A DNA stretch of 64,000 nucleotides from Polytrichum commune (GCA_950295325.1 OX485804.1:48918001-48982000), one strand, 5' to 3'. Shown: positions 31,613 through 43,540, counted from the stretch's first letter. Numbers and translations: made by a program. Notes: a model not told the origin generated them from the sequence alone.

Positions 31613-33951
31613 ACCCTTCAAGCTCCCACATCGGAACTGTCGGTACAGACCAGGATTTGAAGGTATTGGGAGAATAAGGAGGGGGCCGCACCCGGCGTCT
31701 CCATGCCGGAAATGGGGCTGACACCGGAGATCCACGGCTAACTGCGTCCACACAAGGCGGTCCCAAAACGGAGCGGGCAGCGGGTTGTCAGAGGCTGTCG
31801 ACTTCTCATTTCTGCCGGAAAGGGTTTCGGGGCTGCCCATACCACCACTATCCTGCCGGAGCAAAATACCAGCGTTCTGGTAGAGCACTTGGATGGCGTG
31901 AATGAAACTACGGGGCTGACGACGAATGTCATCCAAGGCCATCGACGTGCAGCAGCTTGAGCGGTACATTCCAGGGTGGGTGTAGGTTTTTCGAGAGACT
32001 CGGTCGGGGGCTCTGCTGGTCGGGAGGAGCGCAAGTCTTCGGCGATTACAGCAACGCAGCGGTTTCCGAGGTTCGATCACGTTGGGCGCCATCGACCGAT
32101 GCACAACCACAGTCACATTCGCCAACTGCACCGGGAATACCACCCCCAGTTTCGGAATACGGTGGGAGTGGCACCGTGAAACCCCTGTCTGTTCTCTGCG
32201 ATAATCGGTGTGGCGCATGCATTCTTGAGCGTTTTCCACACTGCATCTGGTGGTGGGAGTAGCCGCATGTGGCCTGCGCCGGCCCCCTCCTCGGCAGTTT
32301 TTTTTGGGATCCCTCAGTCCCTGCTGTGTGTAGGTTTTTTGCGTTTGTTATCCTGCTCCTTCCACAAAAGTTGTCCCCAGGGGATGCCGATACAGGCGAA
32401 GGCCATGATCTGCTGGCGTGCCGCTAGCCTTCGAACTCGGCATTGCCCGCCGCTGGACCATGGCGCATGGAAAAACCTGCGGAGTTTCTAGGACTTCCTT
32501 TGAGCTACTATGTCTTCGTGCATCGTTATGTGCTCCATTCCCGGCATTAAGCATGGGCATTTGTAGTTTGCCAGATATTGTGACATACCGTCACCGTCGC
32601 CACAATTCTGCGATCGAGGCCTCCGCGGTCTGCTCTCGACTTGGAGGAGCTATCGCATTTTTTGCCACCTGATTGTAAGTGCTCTCCTTTGCCGTAATGT
32701 TGAGTGCTCCCGCTTTTCTGACCTTCGCGCCTTCCGGCGTGTGCGTTCACTGCTCTTTCTGTGGCTGCCAGCCTGCTCTACCCCTCCGTGTGCTTTGCTG
32801 TGCACCTTCAATGCCCCATTGAGGGTTGGCAAATGTGTGACCTCGTCCGCCGTCTGCAATATTGACGAGGCTGCAACGCCGTGGGTAAATGTGCGATTTC
32901 TGTTGTGCAGGTGCGACCCTCCAATTTGCCGTGCTCTGGGAGGCCCTTTGCTGCTATAAAATTGCGGCGGCAAGGACCGCCCCGAACTCCTGCAAATGTC
33001 CTGTGTGGGCCTCTCGAGGATTATTTGTGCTGCTTTCGTTCCCGCACACTGGTCGTTGCCGCAAACTCGGCAGTGTGTGGTCCGTCATGGATGCCTGGGA
33101 TGCGCAGCTGGCCTCCCAACCATGTCAGAGAGCTTTGGCTAGGGTTCTCGATGTTTGTGGACATCAGATGTAGGCAGTAGTTAGAGGCTGGGCTCAGTAT
33201 GTGCCGCCCTGCCCTTACTCGGCATTCAGTGGTCCATTGTACTGGTGCCCAGTTTGTGTGCTCTGGTTCAATCCTTGGGTGTCGTCCCCCACATTTTTGT
33301 GGTGGTTTCTGGTGCTCCCCTCCATGTCGCCTCTGACACATAAATAAATTTGCACATTGTTTCTTTGATCGTTTGTTAGTGTTGTCCGTTTTCTCCCACA
33401 CCCACCCACTGTCTTGTTTGTGCAGTTCATCATTGGTATTCGCTGCATGTATTCTTGTTGTGTGCGTTCATAGCTGTTAGTACAAGTTCATGCAATCATT
33501 TATGAAATGCCTGTGTGCCACCCACAACCATGAATCTGTTCTTCTCTCCCGCACCGAACCTTCTTGTTTTAACAATTTGTTCTTTACTTGCGATCGATCA
33601 TTGCGTTCCCACAAGGTCGGTTAATCACAAATTATCCCTGCTGTGGCACGCTTTGCGGAATCCAGCGTTTGCTTTGACTGCATGCATGTTTGGGCACATT
33701 GGGAGGTTACTCCATTAATCCAGCAATGTTTGTGGCATGAACACCCTTTCAATCCCACACTATCCACCGCACATTGTGTTCGTGTCAATCCTTCAAGTGT
33801 CCACTCACTCCAGAACCTTGCCTGTTTGGCATGGGTTCCAGAACCTGCTGCAGTGTGCAATCATTTCTGTTCTGTGTCGATGTGTTTTTCCAACTCCAAA
33901 AAGTTTGCTTGTGTGATTCCCAGGTGTCTGATCTGCACATTCTCGGCAGCA
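31613..33951. other. GC-rich block upstream of Harbinger ORF1, no gene recognised
   Basis: Composition changes sharply to GC-rich. Many overlapping frames are open on both strands (up to 217 codons minus at 31586-32239), which is expected by chance at this composition. A plus-strand start at 31926 reads MSSKAIDVQQLERYIPGW before a stop and could be a relic first exon. The last part (33580-33950) ends in an acceptor-like TTCTCGGCAG just before ORF1, so much of this may be leader and intron. Confidence 0.35.
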
Positions 33952-35034
33952 ATGGACGACATTGTTAACCTCGGAGATAGCTCCCAGTTTCCATCCACAC
34001 AATTGCCCCTGGACCCGGAAGGTGGATTCCCAGCCGCTGTGCTTCACGACCTCATGCCAGATCCTTGTGTGCCAATGACTGGGAGGGGTGCTGTGAGTGG
34101 CAGGGGGAGAAACAACAGCGGACAATCATCGCCGTGTTCGTCGCAATCTCAAGCTACACTTCCACACAAGGTGCGAGGGCCCAACTGGACGGAGGCGGAG
34201 ATGCTTGTCCTAATTGGTGAAAAGCGACTCGAATGGGATGGGAGGCACAATTGCAATCAACCCTCACTCGCCAAGTTCGTATATGGCACCACAGCATGGA
34301 AGGCGGTGTTGGCGGGATGCATGGGTGTTGTCGGGTTCAGGGTCAGGGATATTGATCAAATTACCAACAAATGGGATGGGTTGATAAAGGATTACAAGAA
34401 ACTTAAGGATTATATTGAGGCGTCGGGATCCGCCAATTGGTGGGGCATGAGTAGGGTGCAGAAGAAAGATTTTTCTAGGACCAGGAAGATGTCGTTAGAG
34501 TTTAGCGAGGCAATGTACACGGAGATGGAGGGGTTTGTTGGGAAGAGATCAATATTTGGGAGGTCAACGGAGGTTGTTGACTCCGATAGAACTCCACCCC
34601 CTGTGGCTAGACAATCTCAACGCACTACTCCACCACCGCGCGCTCCGTCATCTGTTGGCATAGAGATTCCTCCTGCAGTTGCTGCGACTCCCTCCGACTC
34701 GCCAACAACGCCAACACCTGGCCACGACACCCCGGGATCCACGGGTCGGAAGCGAAAATCTGTGGGAACTAACAACCTTGTTGATTTTGTTAAGGACTTT
34801 AACCATGACTACCTTGCACGCATGGAGGCACAAGACTCGGATAGACGGACATGGAGGACAGACGTTTTGGCTTTCGATACGGCAAGAGAGGCAAGGATCA
34901 GACAAAAAGAAACCGAATCATCACACATGGATCAAAAGTTTTATGAGTTAGAAGTGGAGAGGACCCGAAACTTGGGTAACATGTCGAGCGCTTTGCTCAT
35001 GTTGGCATCAAGTATGGACACTCTCACTAGGTAA
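33952..35034 (+). CDS. PIF/Harbinger ORF1: trihelix/Myb-like DNA-binding protein
   Basis: A 360-residue frame from the ATG at 33952 (context CAGCAATGGACG). After a low-complexity N-terminus, residues about 75-150 form a Myb/SANT-like trihelix domain (VRGPNWTEAEMLVLIGEKRL, then VRDIDQITNKWDGLIKDYKK). A Pro/Thr-rich linker, an RKRKS basic motif and a charged C-terminal helix follow. ORF1 proteins of PIF/Harbinger elements bind DNA and bring the transposase into the nucleus. This one converges with the HARBI1-like transposase, whose stop lies 47 bp away on the other strand. The frame is open further upstream to 33643, but that extension looks non-coding. No internal damage is seen. Confidence 0.75.
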   Translation: MDDIVNLGDSSQFPSTQLPLDPEGGFPAAVLHDLMPDPCVPMTGRGAVSGRGRNNSGQSSPCSSQSQATLPHKVRGPNWTEAEMLVLIGEKRLEWDGRHNCNQPSLAKFVYGTTAWKAVLAGCMGVVGFRVRDIDQITNKWDGLIKDYKKLKDYIEASGSANWWGMSRVQKKDFSRTRKMSLEFSEAMYTEMEGFVGKRSIFGRSTEVVDSDRTPPPVARQSQRTTPPPRAPSSVGIEIPPAVAATPSDSPTTPTPGHDTPGSTGRKRKSVGTNNLVDFVKDFNHDYLARMEAQDSDRRTWRTDVLAFDTAREARIRQKETESSHMDQKFYELEVERTRNLGNMSSALLMLASSMDTLTR

Positions 35035-35081
35035 TCATTCCTTGCCCTTCAACCTTTCAATTCATGTGCTATACAACAAGC

Positions 35082-36799
35082 TCATCTCCTAGGCTGGTTT
35101 CCTCTATGGTTAGCATTTTGAATGCGAACCAAGTAGTCCACAAGATCTTCCCGCGCCATTTGTCCTTCTAGCAAGGCACGATCTTCGCTCACGAGTCCCA
35201 TAGGCCTCGGAGGCGTGAAGAAAGTGTCTTCATCTCTGTGTGCAATTTCGGTGTCGTCCATTGGAGGCAGGTGGCAGTCGATTAAAATTTGGTCTAGCGT
35301 CCGGTCCTTGCTTGCAAGGAGGATGTTGTGCAGTACACAACAAGAGTGCACAACTGTAGGCAAGAAGTCTAGTTTTAGCGAAGACTTTGTTCCAATCTCC
35401 TTAAATCTTGACTTCAAAATTCCGAAAGCTCTTTCCACGCTCATTCTTGTTGAGGAGTGCTTTCTGTTAAACCAAACCTCTTCTCTTGAGAGCGGCACCC
35501 CCATAGGTCCCATCTTGAATGGTGTAATGCACCAGCTCAAGAGAGGATACCCACGGTCTGCAACAATGTAGGGGGGGAAGGGTAGATGCGATGGCCAAGT
35601 TAGAGGATCATCGTGAAAACCTCCCATTGTTCCCTCACCCACCTTCCGGTACAGCTCGGAGCTCTTGAAGTGAGCACTATCGTGTAAGGACCCGGGTGGC
35701 CCGGTGTTGATTGACGTGAAGTAGCACTTGCTATCAACCACACCTTGTAGGAGAATAGAGAAAGACTTGTAGCGGTTGCGGTGGTCTGCCGCTACGATGG
35801 TGCTTGATGGCGAGGCAATGTAGATGTGAGACCCGTCTATGGCACCAATGCAATTTGGAAGCCATTGCTTGGATTGGAAGGCAGTAGCGATCCGCGAAAG
35901 CCTCCGACCCACCGGCCATGCTATCAGATGCCCAAAGTTAATGGCTATGGCAGAACACACCTGCCGCAAGATCTCGCCGACAGTTGATTTTCCCAGAGTT
36001 GCTTTGTCTGCCACCAAGGGTATGGAAACACCGTGCATCAATTTGAACAGGGTGACCACAATTTTCTTTCAACTCCTATAGGCTGTCTCCAACGCGTGTG
36101 TTGGCCCCGGATGAATGGCCCAAGATCGTGCACCAGCCTGTCAAAGGTCCTCCGTCTCATACGCAAAATGTCGTAGAACATGTCGGGTGTGTAGATCTTG
36201 AACAAATACTCCTCAAACCAGCACGTCGATCTCGGTTTCACATACCATCTTGCGTTCTCCTCACCAATGTGCCAAGCTAGGAGGTCCGCAACTTGCTTCC
36301 TGTGCGGGTGTTCCAAACAATCTTCCTCCTGTCCATGCTGGTCCAAGGATCTGAGTGTGGAAGTACAAACATCAACCCCGTATCTCCCCCTCATCTGTTT
36401 CCTTCTTGCAAAATGTAATCCGCTTGCTTCCGTTGTTGCCAAGTACATTGACACGATAACCACACACATGTCGATGCAATTGAGCAATATACGAAGAGAC
36501 GAAGGTATATCATGTGAGGCCATTGGACTGTGTGTTGTTGATATATGTAGGGGGATGGTGTCAGGACCCCCGCAAGGCCACAACGGAGGGCTGCGTGGAT
36601 ACACCGAGGGTGGGCGTGGAGGAGAGCACACGGCTCCCAGGGGCTCTCTCGGAAGGTCCCACAGTGGTGGCAATGTGGGAGAGGCGGGTACTTCACGGCA
36701 GCGAGGCTCAAAAGAGGCTGGGGCGGGAGAAGGTGGATCCAGCTCGGACGCGGATTGAGGATCCTCGACTTGTGTGGCTTCTGGAACCTTGAATGGCAT
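35082..36799 (-). pseudogene. HARBI1-like (DDE_Tnp_4) Harbinger transposase, one frameshift
   Basis: The C-terminal frame (36059-35082) carries the catalytic core: CIGAIDGSHIYIASP (first Asp), PPYIVADRGYPLLSW (second Asp) and MSVERAFGILKSRF (Glu), followed by CCVLHNILL. The preceding frame (36799-36038) contains WFEEYLFKIYTPDMFYDILR and RRTFDRLVHDLGPFI, the usual N-terminal helices. The two join near 36063-36066 at an A run (GAAAGAAAATTG), where one missing A explains the shift: VERK.. then IVVTLFKLMHG. Apart from this the gene looks well preserved. It would cut at TIRs and target TWA sites. The 1-base loss could also be an assembly error. Confidence 0.85.
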
Positions 36800-36971
36800 A
36801 GAGAGAGAGGAGGATTAGGCAACCATGTTGCCGCGATAAGTGTACAATAGGAGTATGTCCGAAAGCAATTTGATAGCACTGTGTTTCAATTTTAATAAAA
36901 AATGTGTTCCATGTTGGCTTTTGATCTTGCAGTGAATGTGGATACAAAAGGCACGGGTGAATTGGGAGTAC

Positions 36972-37312
36972 CTGGTTATGCATTTCCCTAATAGCTATGG
37001 CACTTGCTGCTAATCTTTCGCGAATGTCATCAAAAGGATTCACCCGTGTCTCGAGGTGCACTTGCCTAGGCATAGTATCCAAACCCAGATCATCATTCCG
37101 GAGCATGTACAAAAGAGATCGACCCAACTCGTGGGTTTCCAACTCCCATTCTGAATCGAAACGAAGCATGAGAGCCCAGAGGTCACTGCAATCCTCTTTG
37201 AGCTCCCACCTACAGTAGATCTCTACGAGCGGTAGCAGTTCCATGCACGTGGTGCGGATGACACGACTGGAAGGAAGGGGCAAACCCACATGGCGCCTCC
37301 ACACAAGTTCAC
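36972..37312 (-). CDS. probable upstream exon of the Harbinger transposase
   Basis: On the minus strand the stretch after a TTTCGCAG acceptor reads ELVWRRHVGLPLPSSRVIR, ELLPLVEIYCRWELKEDCSD and NPFDDIRERLAASAIAIREM, ending at an AACCAG/GTACTC donor. The amino-acid composition looks like real protein and splice signals bound it on both sides. An intron of about 170 bp would join it to the transposase N-terminal frame. I do not recognise the domain; it could also belong to a third protein of the element. Confidence 0.4.
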
Positions 37313-38960
37313 CTGCGAAAGAGTTGAATGGTGTATCGGGAATCCAAGAACTCCGACTGTGCAACCAGCAAAGCAAATTACGTGGGAAAACCACAGAACA
37401 AATGTCCAAGGACACAGAAGCGAGTAAAAACACGAACCCAATTTGGTTCGACGAAATTTGGCCTCGTGCTCCAATGAATGGGAATAAAACGCGTAACAGA
37501 AAAGCTTATACCCCTGCCAGAAATCTTGCACCCTACAGACACACAGTCGTTGATGAATGAAACGAATAGACATATAGTAAACCACAAGGGTGCAATCTGC
37601 AGGCATGCAAGCAAAACAAAGACTGTATGTCGAGAATCAATGTCCACCCACATGCACGACACCCAACACATGCGTAAAGTGTGTATGCTCGACATCCTCA
37701 GTGGGCGGAGGAAGAGAGCCAAGCCCCTGTGTGTCTGCACCAAACTCACTGTTCTCTCAACATCACCGAATCGAAATGCACAAAGCAATGCCGTGTGCAC
37801 AGCACACGGCAGGTCCCAGAATTCAAATGGATGTGCGAAAAGGAGTGTTGTCCATGATCTCAAATTAATTCCTGCTTGTGTGCTGTGTTGACAGAGAGGA
37901 GACCCGAAACACAGCGGTCGGGATGTGCGAAGACCACCCAAACAATCGGCAGCCATAACATCAATTGCCAATACGCACAGACTGCATCTCACGTGGGGAG
38001 GGGCAACCGATTGCCAAACAGGACGAACTAAAAAAAAAACGACAAACACCCTGCAGATGTGGCATGGAAAAAATTCGCGATGAGGACCCAAGAAGGGGAC
38101 CCCAGAAGACCCTGCAATGTTGACGCCGAAGGTGCAGTCAATTATAGGAGCACATGGCTGCAATTGTGGACGGTGGCAGGAACAGGTGTTGCGGAACAGG
38201 GGAGTCAAGCAGTGCAATCGGCGCAAAGGAATTAGTGGGCAGTGTCTGCCTGGCAAACGTTGTGGGGGGCACAATACGCAGCATCACACACAGACAAGGG
38301 ACAAGGGGCCACAGCTGATTCCATGAACACATGCACACAGAGGACGATGCCAACACACGACGACACTGAATTGGAAGACATCTCACGGGAGACACCGAAT
38401 TTATCGTGTATTTCAAATTGCGAACATACAAAACCCACACAGCAGTGGCACAATCAAAGCAAACCGCCAATCCCCAAGCCCCAGCCCAGGGACCAAAACC
38501 GGGCGGGTAATTGACGTGGACATTGCTCCCCTGCCACCGCCGAGGCATCCTGCCTACTGAAATTCTCCATGTCCGCGCGCTGGCGGCACACACTTGGGAA
38601 AAAAAAACAAAAAAAAAAACTGCAATTGCGAGAGACAGTGGGCAAACCGCCGTCCCCGACATGCTAAATCCCCTTTTGAGCACAGGCGCCAGAGTCGCGG
38701 AGGTTTGTGGCCCTAAAGTGGCATCTCCTCGAATTGAATTGTTGACGCCCGACCTTGTTCCGGTTCTTGCCTCAGAGCGGCGCCCATGTGCCGGGGTCGA
38801 TGCTTGCTGGATGCGTGCAACCACCAGCCTCCCGCGGACGCTTGCGAAGCAGTTCGGCACTATTTTCGGGTTCAGTCACTGCCAATTTGTGCACGGCTTC
38901 TGTAGTTAGCTTTTTGGTTACAAACAAAAACCCAGGGAAACAATCAGGGAAGACTTAAAA
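37313..38960. other. GC-rich flank of the Harbinger locus, no gene recognised
   Basis: Long overlapping frames occur on both strands (298 and 240 codons minus) without any domain. Two A-runs at 38599-38619 break the sequence. It is probably promoter, leader and intron of the transposase side of the element. I could not find a terminal inverted repeat pairing it with 31.6 kb. Confidence 0.35.
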
Positions 38961-41450
38961 GGTGATTTCTATATCATCTAGGTGTCTTAGATAAGAGTTA
39001 TTAGGGAAAACACAAGGTTATATCACTTCACTTTGGTTTAGGACCGACAATTGGCTTGTGGGTAAGGGATAAAAACTCTAAAAATCACTCCATGTCAGTA
39101 CATGCAAATGTGACAGTCTCTCTTCTCACTCTAAATTCCCAGTCAATGGTCTGGCAGTGAGTTCATTTTAATTGGACCGAGTGCGGTGCAAAATCATAGG
39201 CACAGCCATAGTCAATAGTCTTGCAATAGTATCCCATTTTTGTCTTTTTACCAAAGCCAAGGGCACTCTGGTGTAGACCATAGTCTTTCCTTAATTAATC
39301 ATGTTTAGTGGAACTTGAAATGTCTGTCCGTAATCCATGCAGGATCGTCCGTATTCATTGATTAAATTGGAGTTTAATTACGCAGTCCGACCATAGTCTT
39401 TTTACCTGCTTCATATCAAGATAGCGTAATCATTTTCCTCAAGACCATAGTCCATATCACACATGCGTGGTCAACATATACTCACAACATTCTTAAGCTC
39501 GTTTATTTCCATTAATGTTTCGAATGCATATATTCAGACATCATATAGTTCAGTCCTCAAGTTATGTCTCTGATTATTATTATGTTAAGGAGTGATTCAA
39601 TTCTCAAGATTAACCAAACGCTCCATTAGTCTTCCTTACTTTACGAAATCAAGGTGTAAGTCAAATATACTTACCATGAGAACAGCACGTACATTGGTCT
39701 TCCTTGATATCAACTGACTCGCCTCAGTCAATGGCCTCGACAAGGTAACACTTATCGCATGGTAACTTTTCGAGCAGACAGCCAACATATAATAAGTATG
39801 TAGACACTACCTTGGACCGCAGAACTAACTGCACGGATAATCTGATTTCATGCTCGATACTCAATAACCATATCCAAGGTTGTTCTCCCTAATTAGATCA
39901 CCACTTAGACGATAGTCCCTGATCCCGCATCTGTCCCTATCATTACTTGCAAGTAAATTCCAAGGATATCAAATTACTCGATTATACCCTGAGATTATTA
40001 TTCTACCATAGCCCCAAGTAAGATGTTGTGCAGAATGAGGAGAAAACCTATTTGAACTAGAACATAGCCTTAATGAAGTATCCTTACCCATCTACAACAA
40101 GGATCAATGAGGATAATGACAGATTATAGACTGCCCCGGATTAATCGGGCCTCTCTCTCCGACCACACTCTATAAACTACAGAAAGAAGATACTCAAAAC
40201 CTAAGATAATTGTCAAAAGAGTACCATCAACAAATTGATTTAGTATCCACATAGACAATAACCCAAAACATTAATTGAAGCATCGAATGAAGTAATTAAG
40301 TCTATCGTCATTACGGGTTATAATCAGTGATTGGGGAGATTTTTGAGCATCATCGGTTGAGGTCCTAGTGTTTGCAAGCGCAACCGGTGACATGTTGACA
40401 TCCTCCGATTTTCCTTTTTCAAATTGGGACATATTCTATAAATTCCTCTGAAATAATCCGTAATTTTTCTGCAGTCCTGAACTTCAACAAGTTATTTCTC
40501 GAACTCAACCTGTGCATCCGTAACTAACTGCCGGCTCTCCCCAATCATTGGTTGTAGCTTCAAAATACATTACACGATAAATTTCAGGTATCCCTCCCGA
40601 TGGAATCACAGTGACCGCCTTAATGAGTCAACATTCCCTTTACTCGGGTTTCACTGCAATTTCAATGCCTATAGCTTCAACTGTATTCGGAAAATGCTAC
40701 CAGGATAGATGTAGGGAATCGCAGTTAAAAAACAGAGGCAAACCGGCCGTCCAAATCATACTGAAGCAAATCAAAGCACCTTATACGCCGGTCATCTATC
40801 TTCAGACAAATTAATACCACAATTGCTACACAAGACAATAATAATATCCTCGCACAGCAATCCTAGTCGCACTATTGCCCATACTTGGTTATCAGATCCA
40901 CCAAAAGACTCGAGACAATCGACATAAGATATAATTTAAGTATTATTAGACAATAGCTTACAAACAGGCCCTCAATTACAACAATTCTTACAACTTTAAA
41001 AATCCCACAGAAACGCTCGAGCACTTCAAAATACAACTGACAACATGAGATCGTTCTGTGCAAATCAACAAGATAGATGCATGAAAGATAACATCAATGA
41101 GAAAACATATCTAACTCAGTCTCTCTCGGCTCTCCCAGCCTGCTCCTCGAGAGAGAGAATGAACTCTGCACCCCCCTCATGAAGTCCGAGGATCGTCCGA
41201 GTCCTGGTAACTTCCTCAACCGCCATAGACTATTGACCTTACTATTTACTGTTTCTACTCTCCCGAGTCAATAGCCTATTCCCATTAACCCATTTAGATA
41301 ATTAACAAGATAAATAAAGTCTCTAATCCCACTTAATCCAGAAATGAACCAAAATGTTTCAAAGTTACTTCCACAGCTTCCCTGACCCCACGACCAACCC
41401 TAACCACACATTCCTCAATTGGAGAGGTGGGGGTAGGGCTCCCCTACAGA
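38961..41450. repeat. non-coding block with recurrent GACCATAGTC word
   Basis: GACCATAGTC occurs at 39276-39285, 39389-39398 and 39443-39452. Close relatives are GCCATAGTC (39205), GACGATAGTC (39908), GTCAATGGTC (39142), GTCAATGGCC (39727), GCCATAGACTATTGACC (41222) and GTCAATAGCC (41277). No coding frame above about 70 codons is convincing. The block may be a decayed LTR or the non-coding part of a retroelement, but no termini are visible. Confidence 0.4.
40440..40560 (-). repeat. dispersed repeat R1, minus-strand copy
   Basis: On the minus strand it reads GGAGAGCCGGCAGTTAGTTA, then GTTGAGTTCGAGAAATAACT. The short frame MIGESRQLVTDAQVEFEK ends in TAA, as in related copies. Confidence 0.65.
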
Positions 41451-41632
41451 GCCCGGGGCGATACGCCGCATTGCGAGCGGGAACTCGGATTAGTCAGCAT
41501 CCACTGCGATGCTGCTTGTAGGCAGAATTGAACAACTCTCCGCGCACAGACCGAGGACAACGCAACCTCCCAAACACACAGAGATGGCCAGCGAAAGAAT
41601 CTGGCGGCAAAGAAGAAGCGGGAAGCACTCAC

Positions 41633-41688
41633 CCGAACTGAAGTTCTCGAAGCTCAGTGTCAATTGCGGTCGCCGACGCCACCTCCAT
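41633..41688 (-). other. possible first coding exon in a GC-rich island
   Basis: On the minus strand an ATG in good context opens MEVASATAIDTELRELQFG and runs into a strong GGTGAGTG donor at 41632. The surrounding 41450-42000 is GC-rich, like a plant promoter/first-exon island. No matching downstream exon is recognised in the 2 kb that follow on that strand. Confidence 0.25.
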
Positions 41689-42159
41689 CGCGTTTCCTCA
41701 CGGATCGCCGCGCGTGTGGGTTCGGAGGGCATTGGAGCGCGGGCCGTCGAGGACCACCGTGGCCTGTGCGCAGAGCAATCGTGGTGCGGTGGATTCTAAC
41801 GGATGGACGTTTCCTACAGAATCGCGTGGATGAATGTTCGCAGGACCTCCAGTAGAGAACCGTCCGGTGCGGCCACCGTCCTGGGACCCGGCTCCAGTAC
41901 CGGGTTGGCTCCCTGTCCGAATAGGAGCTCCCGGGCAGGCAGTATTCTTACACGTGCCCGGCCCAGCACCGCTTGGTGCGGCCGGGCCCTAAGAATATGA
42001 CTTTTTTCCATAAAGTTACTGATATCAGTAACAATTACGATCATGTTGTTACCAATCAATAGTTCCAAGTTTAAGATTTTTTATTGGCACTGTCCCACAG
42101 AGATTTCAATTTTGAGATTCCACTTTCTACATAAATCTCTATTCACAAGTCAAGATCAA

Positions 42160-42365
42160 GGTTACCAGAGTACGAGAATAGTCCACGTACTTCAAATTTC
42201 AGATATGTACTTATACTTCAAAATCTACGTACTTGAATATTAATTTTATGTACTTACAAACACCTATAATTGGAAAATTTTAAAAACCTTGGAAGTACGA
42301 AGAAGAACGTATGTACATGGAAGATTCCCGATGCAAGTATAGAATATTCTCGTACTCTGGTAACC
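42160..42365. mobile_element. 206-bp element with perfect 21-bp terminal inverted repeats
   Basis: The ends are exact complements over 21 bp, starting GGTTACCAGAGTACGAGAAT. Inside, GTACTT recurs four times on the left side and its complement near the right side, a subterminal repeat pattern seen in some TIR elements. No clear target duplication is visible, so superfamily is not assigned. Confidence 0.75.
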
Positions 42366-43249
42366 ATATGTATTTTTATGTAAGAACTTTCGTTAGTGAA
42401 AAGTGAACTCGTGATTATGACGTTATTGCACTGCGTCCCGAATAGTTAAACACACTAGTTGGGATAATCAACGTCGTACTCCAATAAACAATCGCCCACA
42501 ATAATTTTATTGAAAAACAATATTTGTGACCCACGTTGATTTCTACTAAAATTTTAACATGGGTTAAAAATTAATGCAGCTCATGTTAATTATCATTGTG
42601 ATAATTAGCATGGGCTCTTGATAATTACCATACTTACGGTAATAGAACTATTTAGTGTAGTGACCACTTTAGACTTAGCACGTAGCTCTCCCACTAAATT
42701 GGTCATCGGCGCTTCATTCCCAACCCAACTCATCATTCAAGACAACATTGTCCTCAAAACAGTCAAGTTTTCTTTAGTACGGTAATTTCTCGCCAAGGGG
42801 CCACCCATGACATAATCCCCATAAGAACAATGTGAGCTGAAGAACACCATGCGTTCAAACCCTACTTCCTCCAACTCTCATCGTTCTTCACCTCCCACTA
42901 TATTTTCTGGTTAATGAAAACTTAAAATTATGGTGCTAAAATTTTGGATAAGTATTTGAAGATGTTATCCACCATCTCTCGCATCATGATAAGGTACGAG
43001 GGGGTGAATTATTGAATCCAAGCATTGCCTCTCGTTTATCCAACATCAATGCTCCAAAACAATATGCAGCCCAGTGGTGTTATATATATATATATATATA
43101 GTTTATTTGACGTAAAAGAACGACTACTAGAAGAACCTTGAACTACTCTAAGCCAAGTCAGTTGAGATGAATCATCTACATATTTATAGGTGTTCAAGTC
43201 TTTAGGTTGGATGGATGAGAGGTAAGGCAAATGTGTCTTAATTCCATTA
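42366..43249. other. intergenic; one terminus-like motif and a TA microsatellite
   Basis: CTATTTAGTGTAG at 42649-42661 equals the terminal 13 bp, including the TA, of the 10.3-kb interval, so a related element probably ends here. A TA microsatellite lies at 43081-43100. No gene is recognised. Confidence 0.4.
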
Positions 43250-43540
43250 CTTATCTTACTCGGTCATCTATATTGGAGTGGCATGTGGTTTGGTGAGATT
43301 CCGTGAACATATGTATGTATGTATTGGGGGTGGGGGTATATGACCAATTAATGAGTGCAAGAATCTTCATTTTGGTAATTAATGAGATTATCATATGAGC
43401 TCGAAATTTTGTGACAGAGGAAAGTGGTCCATAACCCTAATTTGGAGTTGCTACCATCTGGCACTAATGCATGTTTCATGTCCTCGGAGAAGTGGGCCAA
43501 TTGAAAAGAGTAATAATTTAAGACCTATTTAAGGTCAATG
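43250..43540 (+). repeat. dispersed repeat R3, copy 3
   Basis: Carries GGAGTGGCATGTGGTT, GAGTGCAAGAATCTTC, TCATATGAGCTC and TCGGAGAAGTGGGCC, in the same order as the copies near 27 and 29 kb. Confidence 0.65.

Noticed and set aside
31586-32239. 217-codon minus-strand open frame
   Set aside because: The GC-rich stretch is open in most frames on both strands, and the translation has no domain or protein-like pattern.
37378-38860. Long minus-strand frames (298 and 240 codons)
   Set aside because: Overlapping frames in GC-rich DNA; Cys/Pro/Arg-rich composition typical of chance frames; no motif.
41900-42000. GC-rich palindrome GCCCGGCC...GGCCGGGC near 41958-41990
   Set aside because: Short and imperfect; may be part of a decayed MITE but no ends or duplication could be set.
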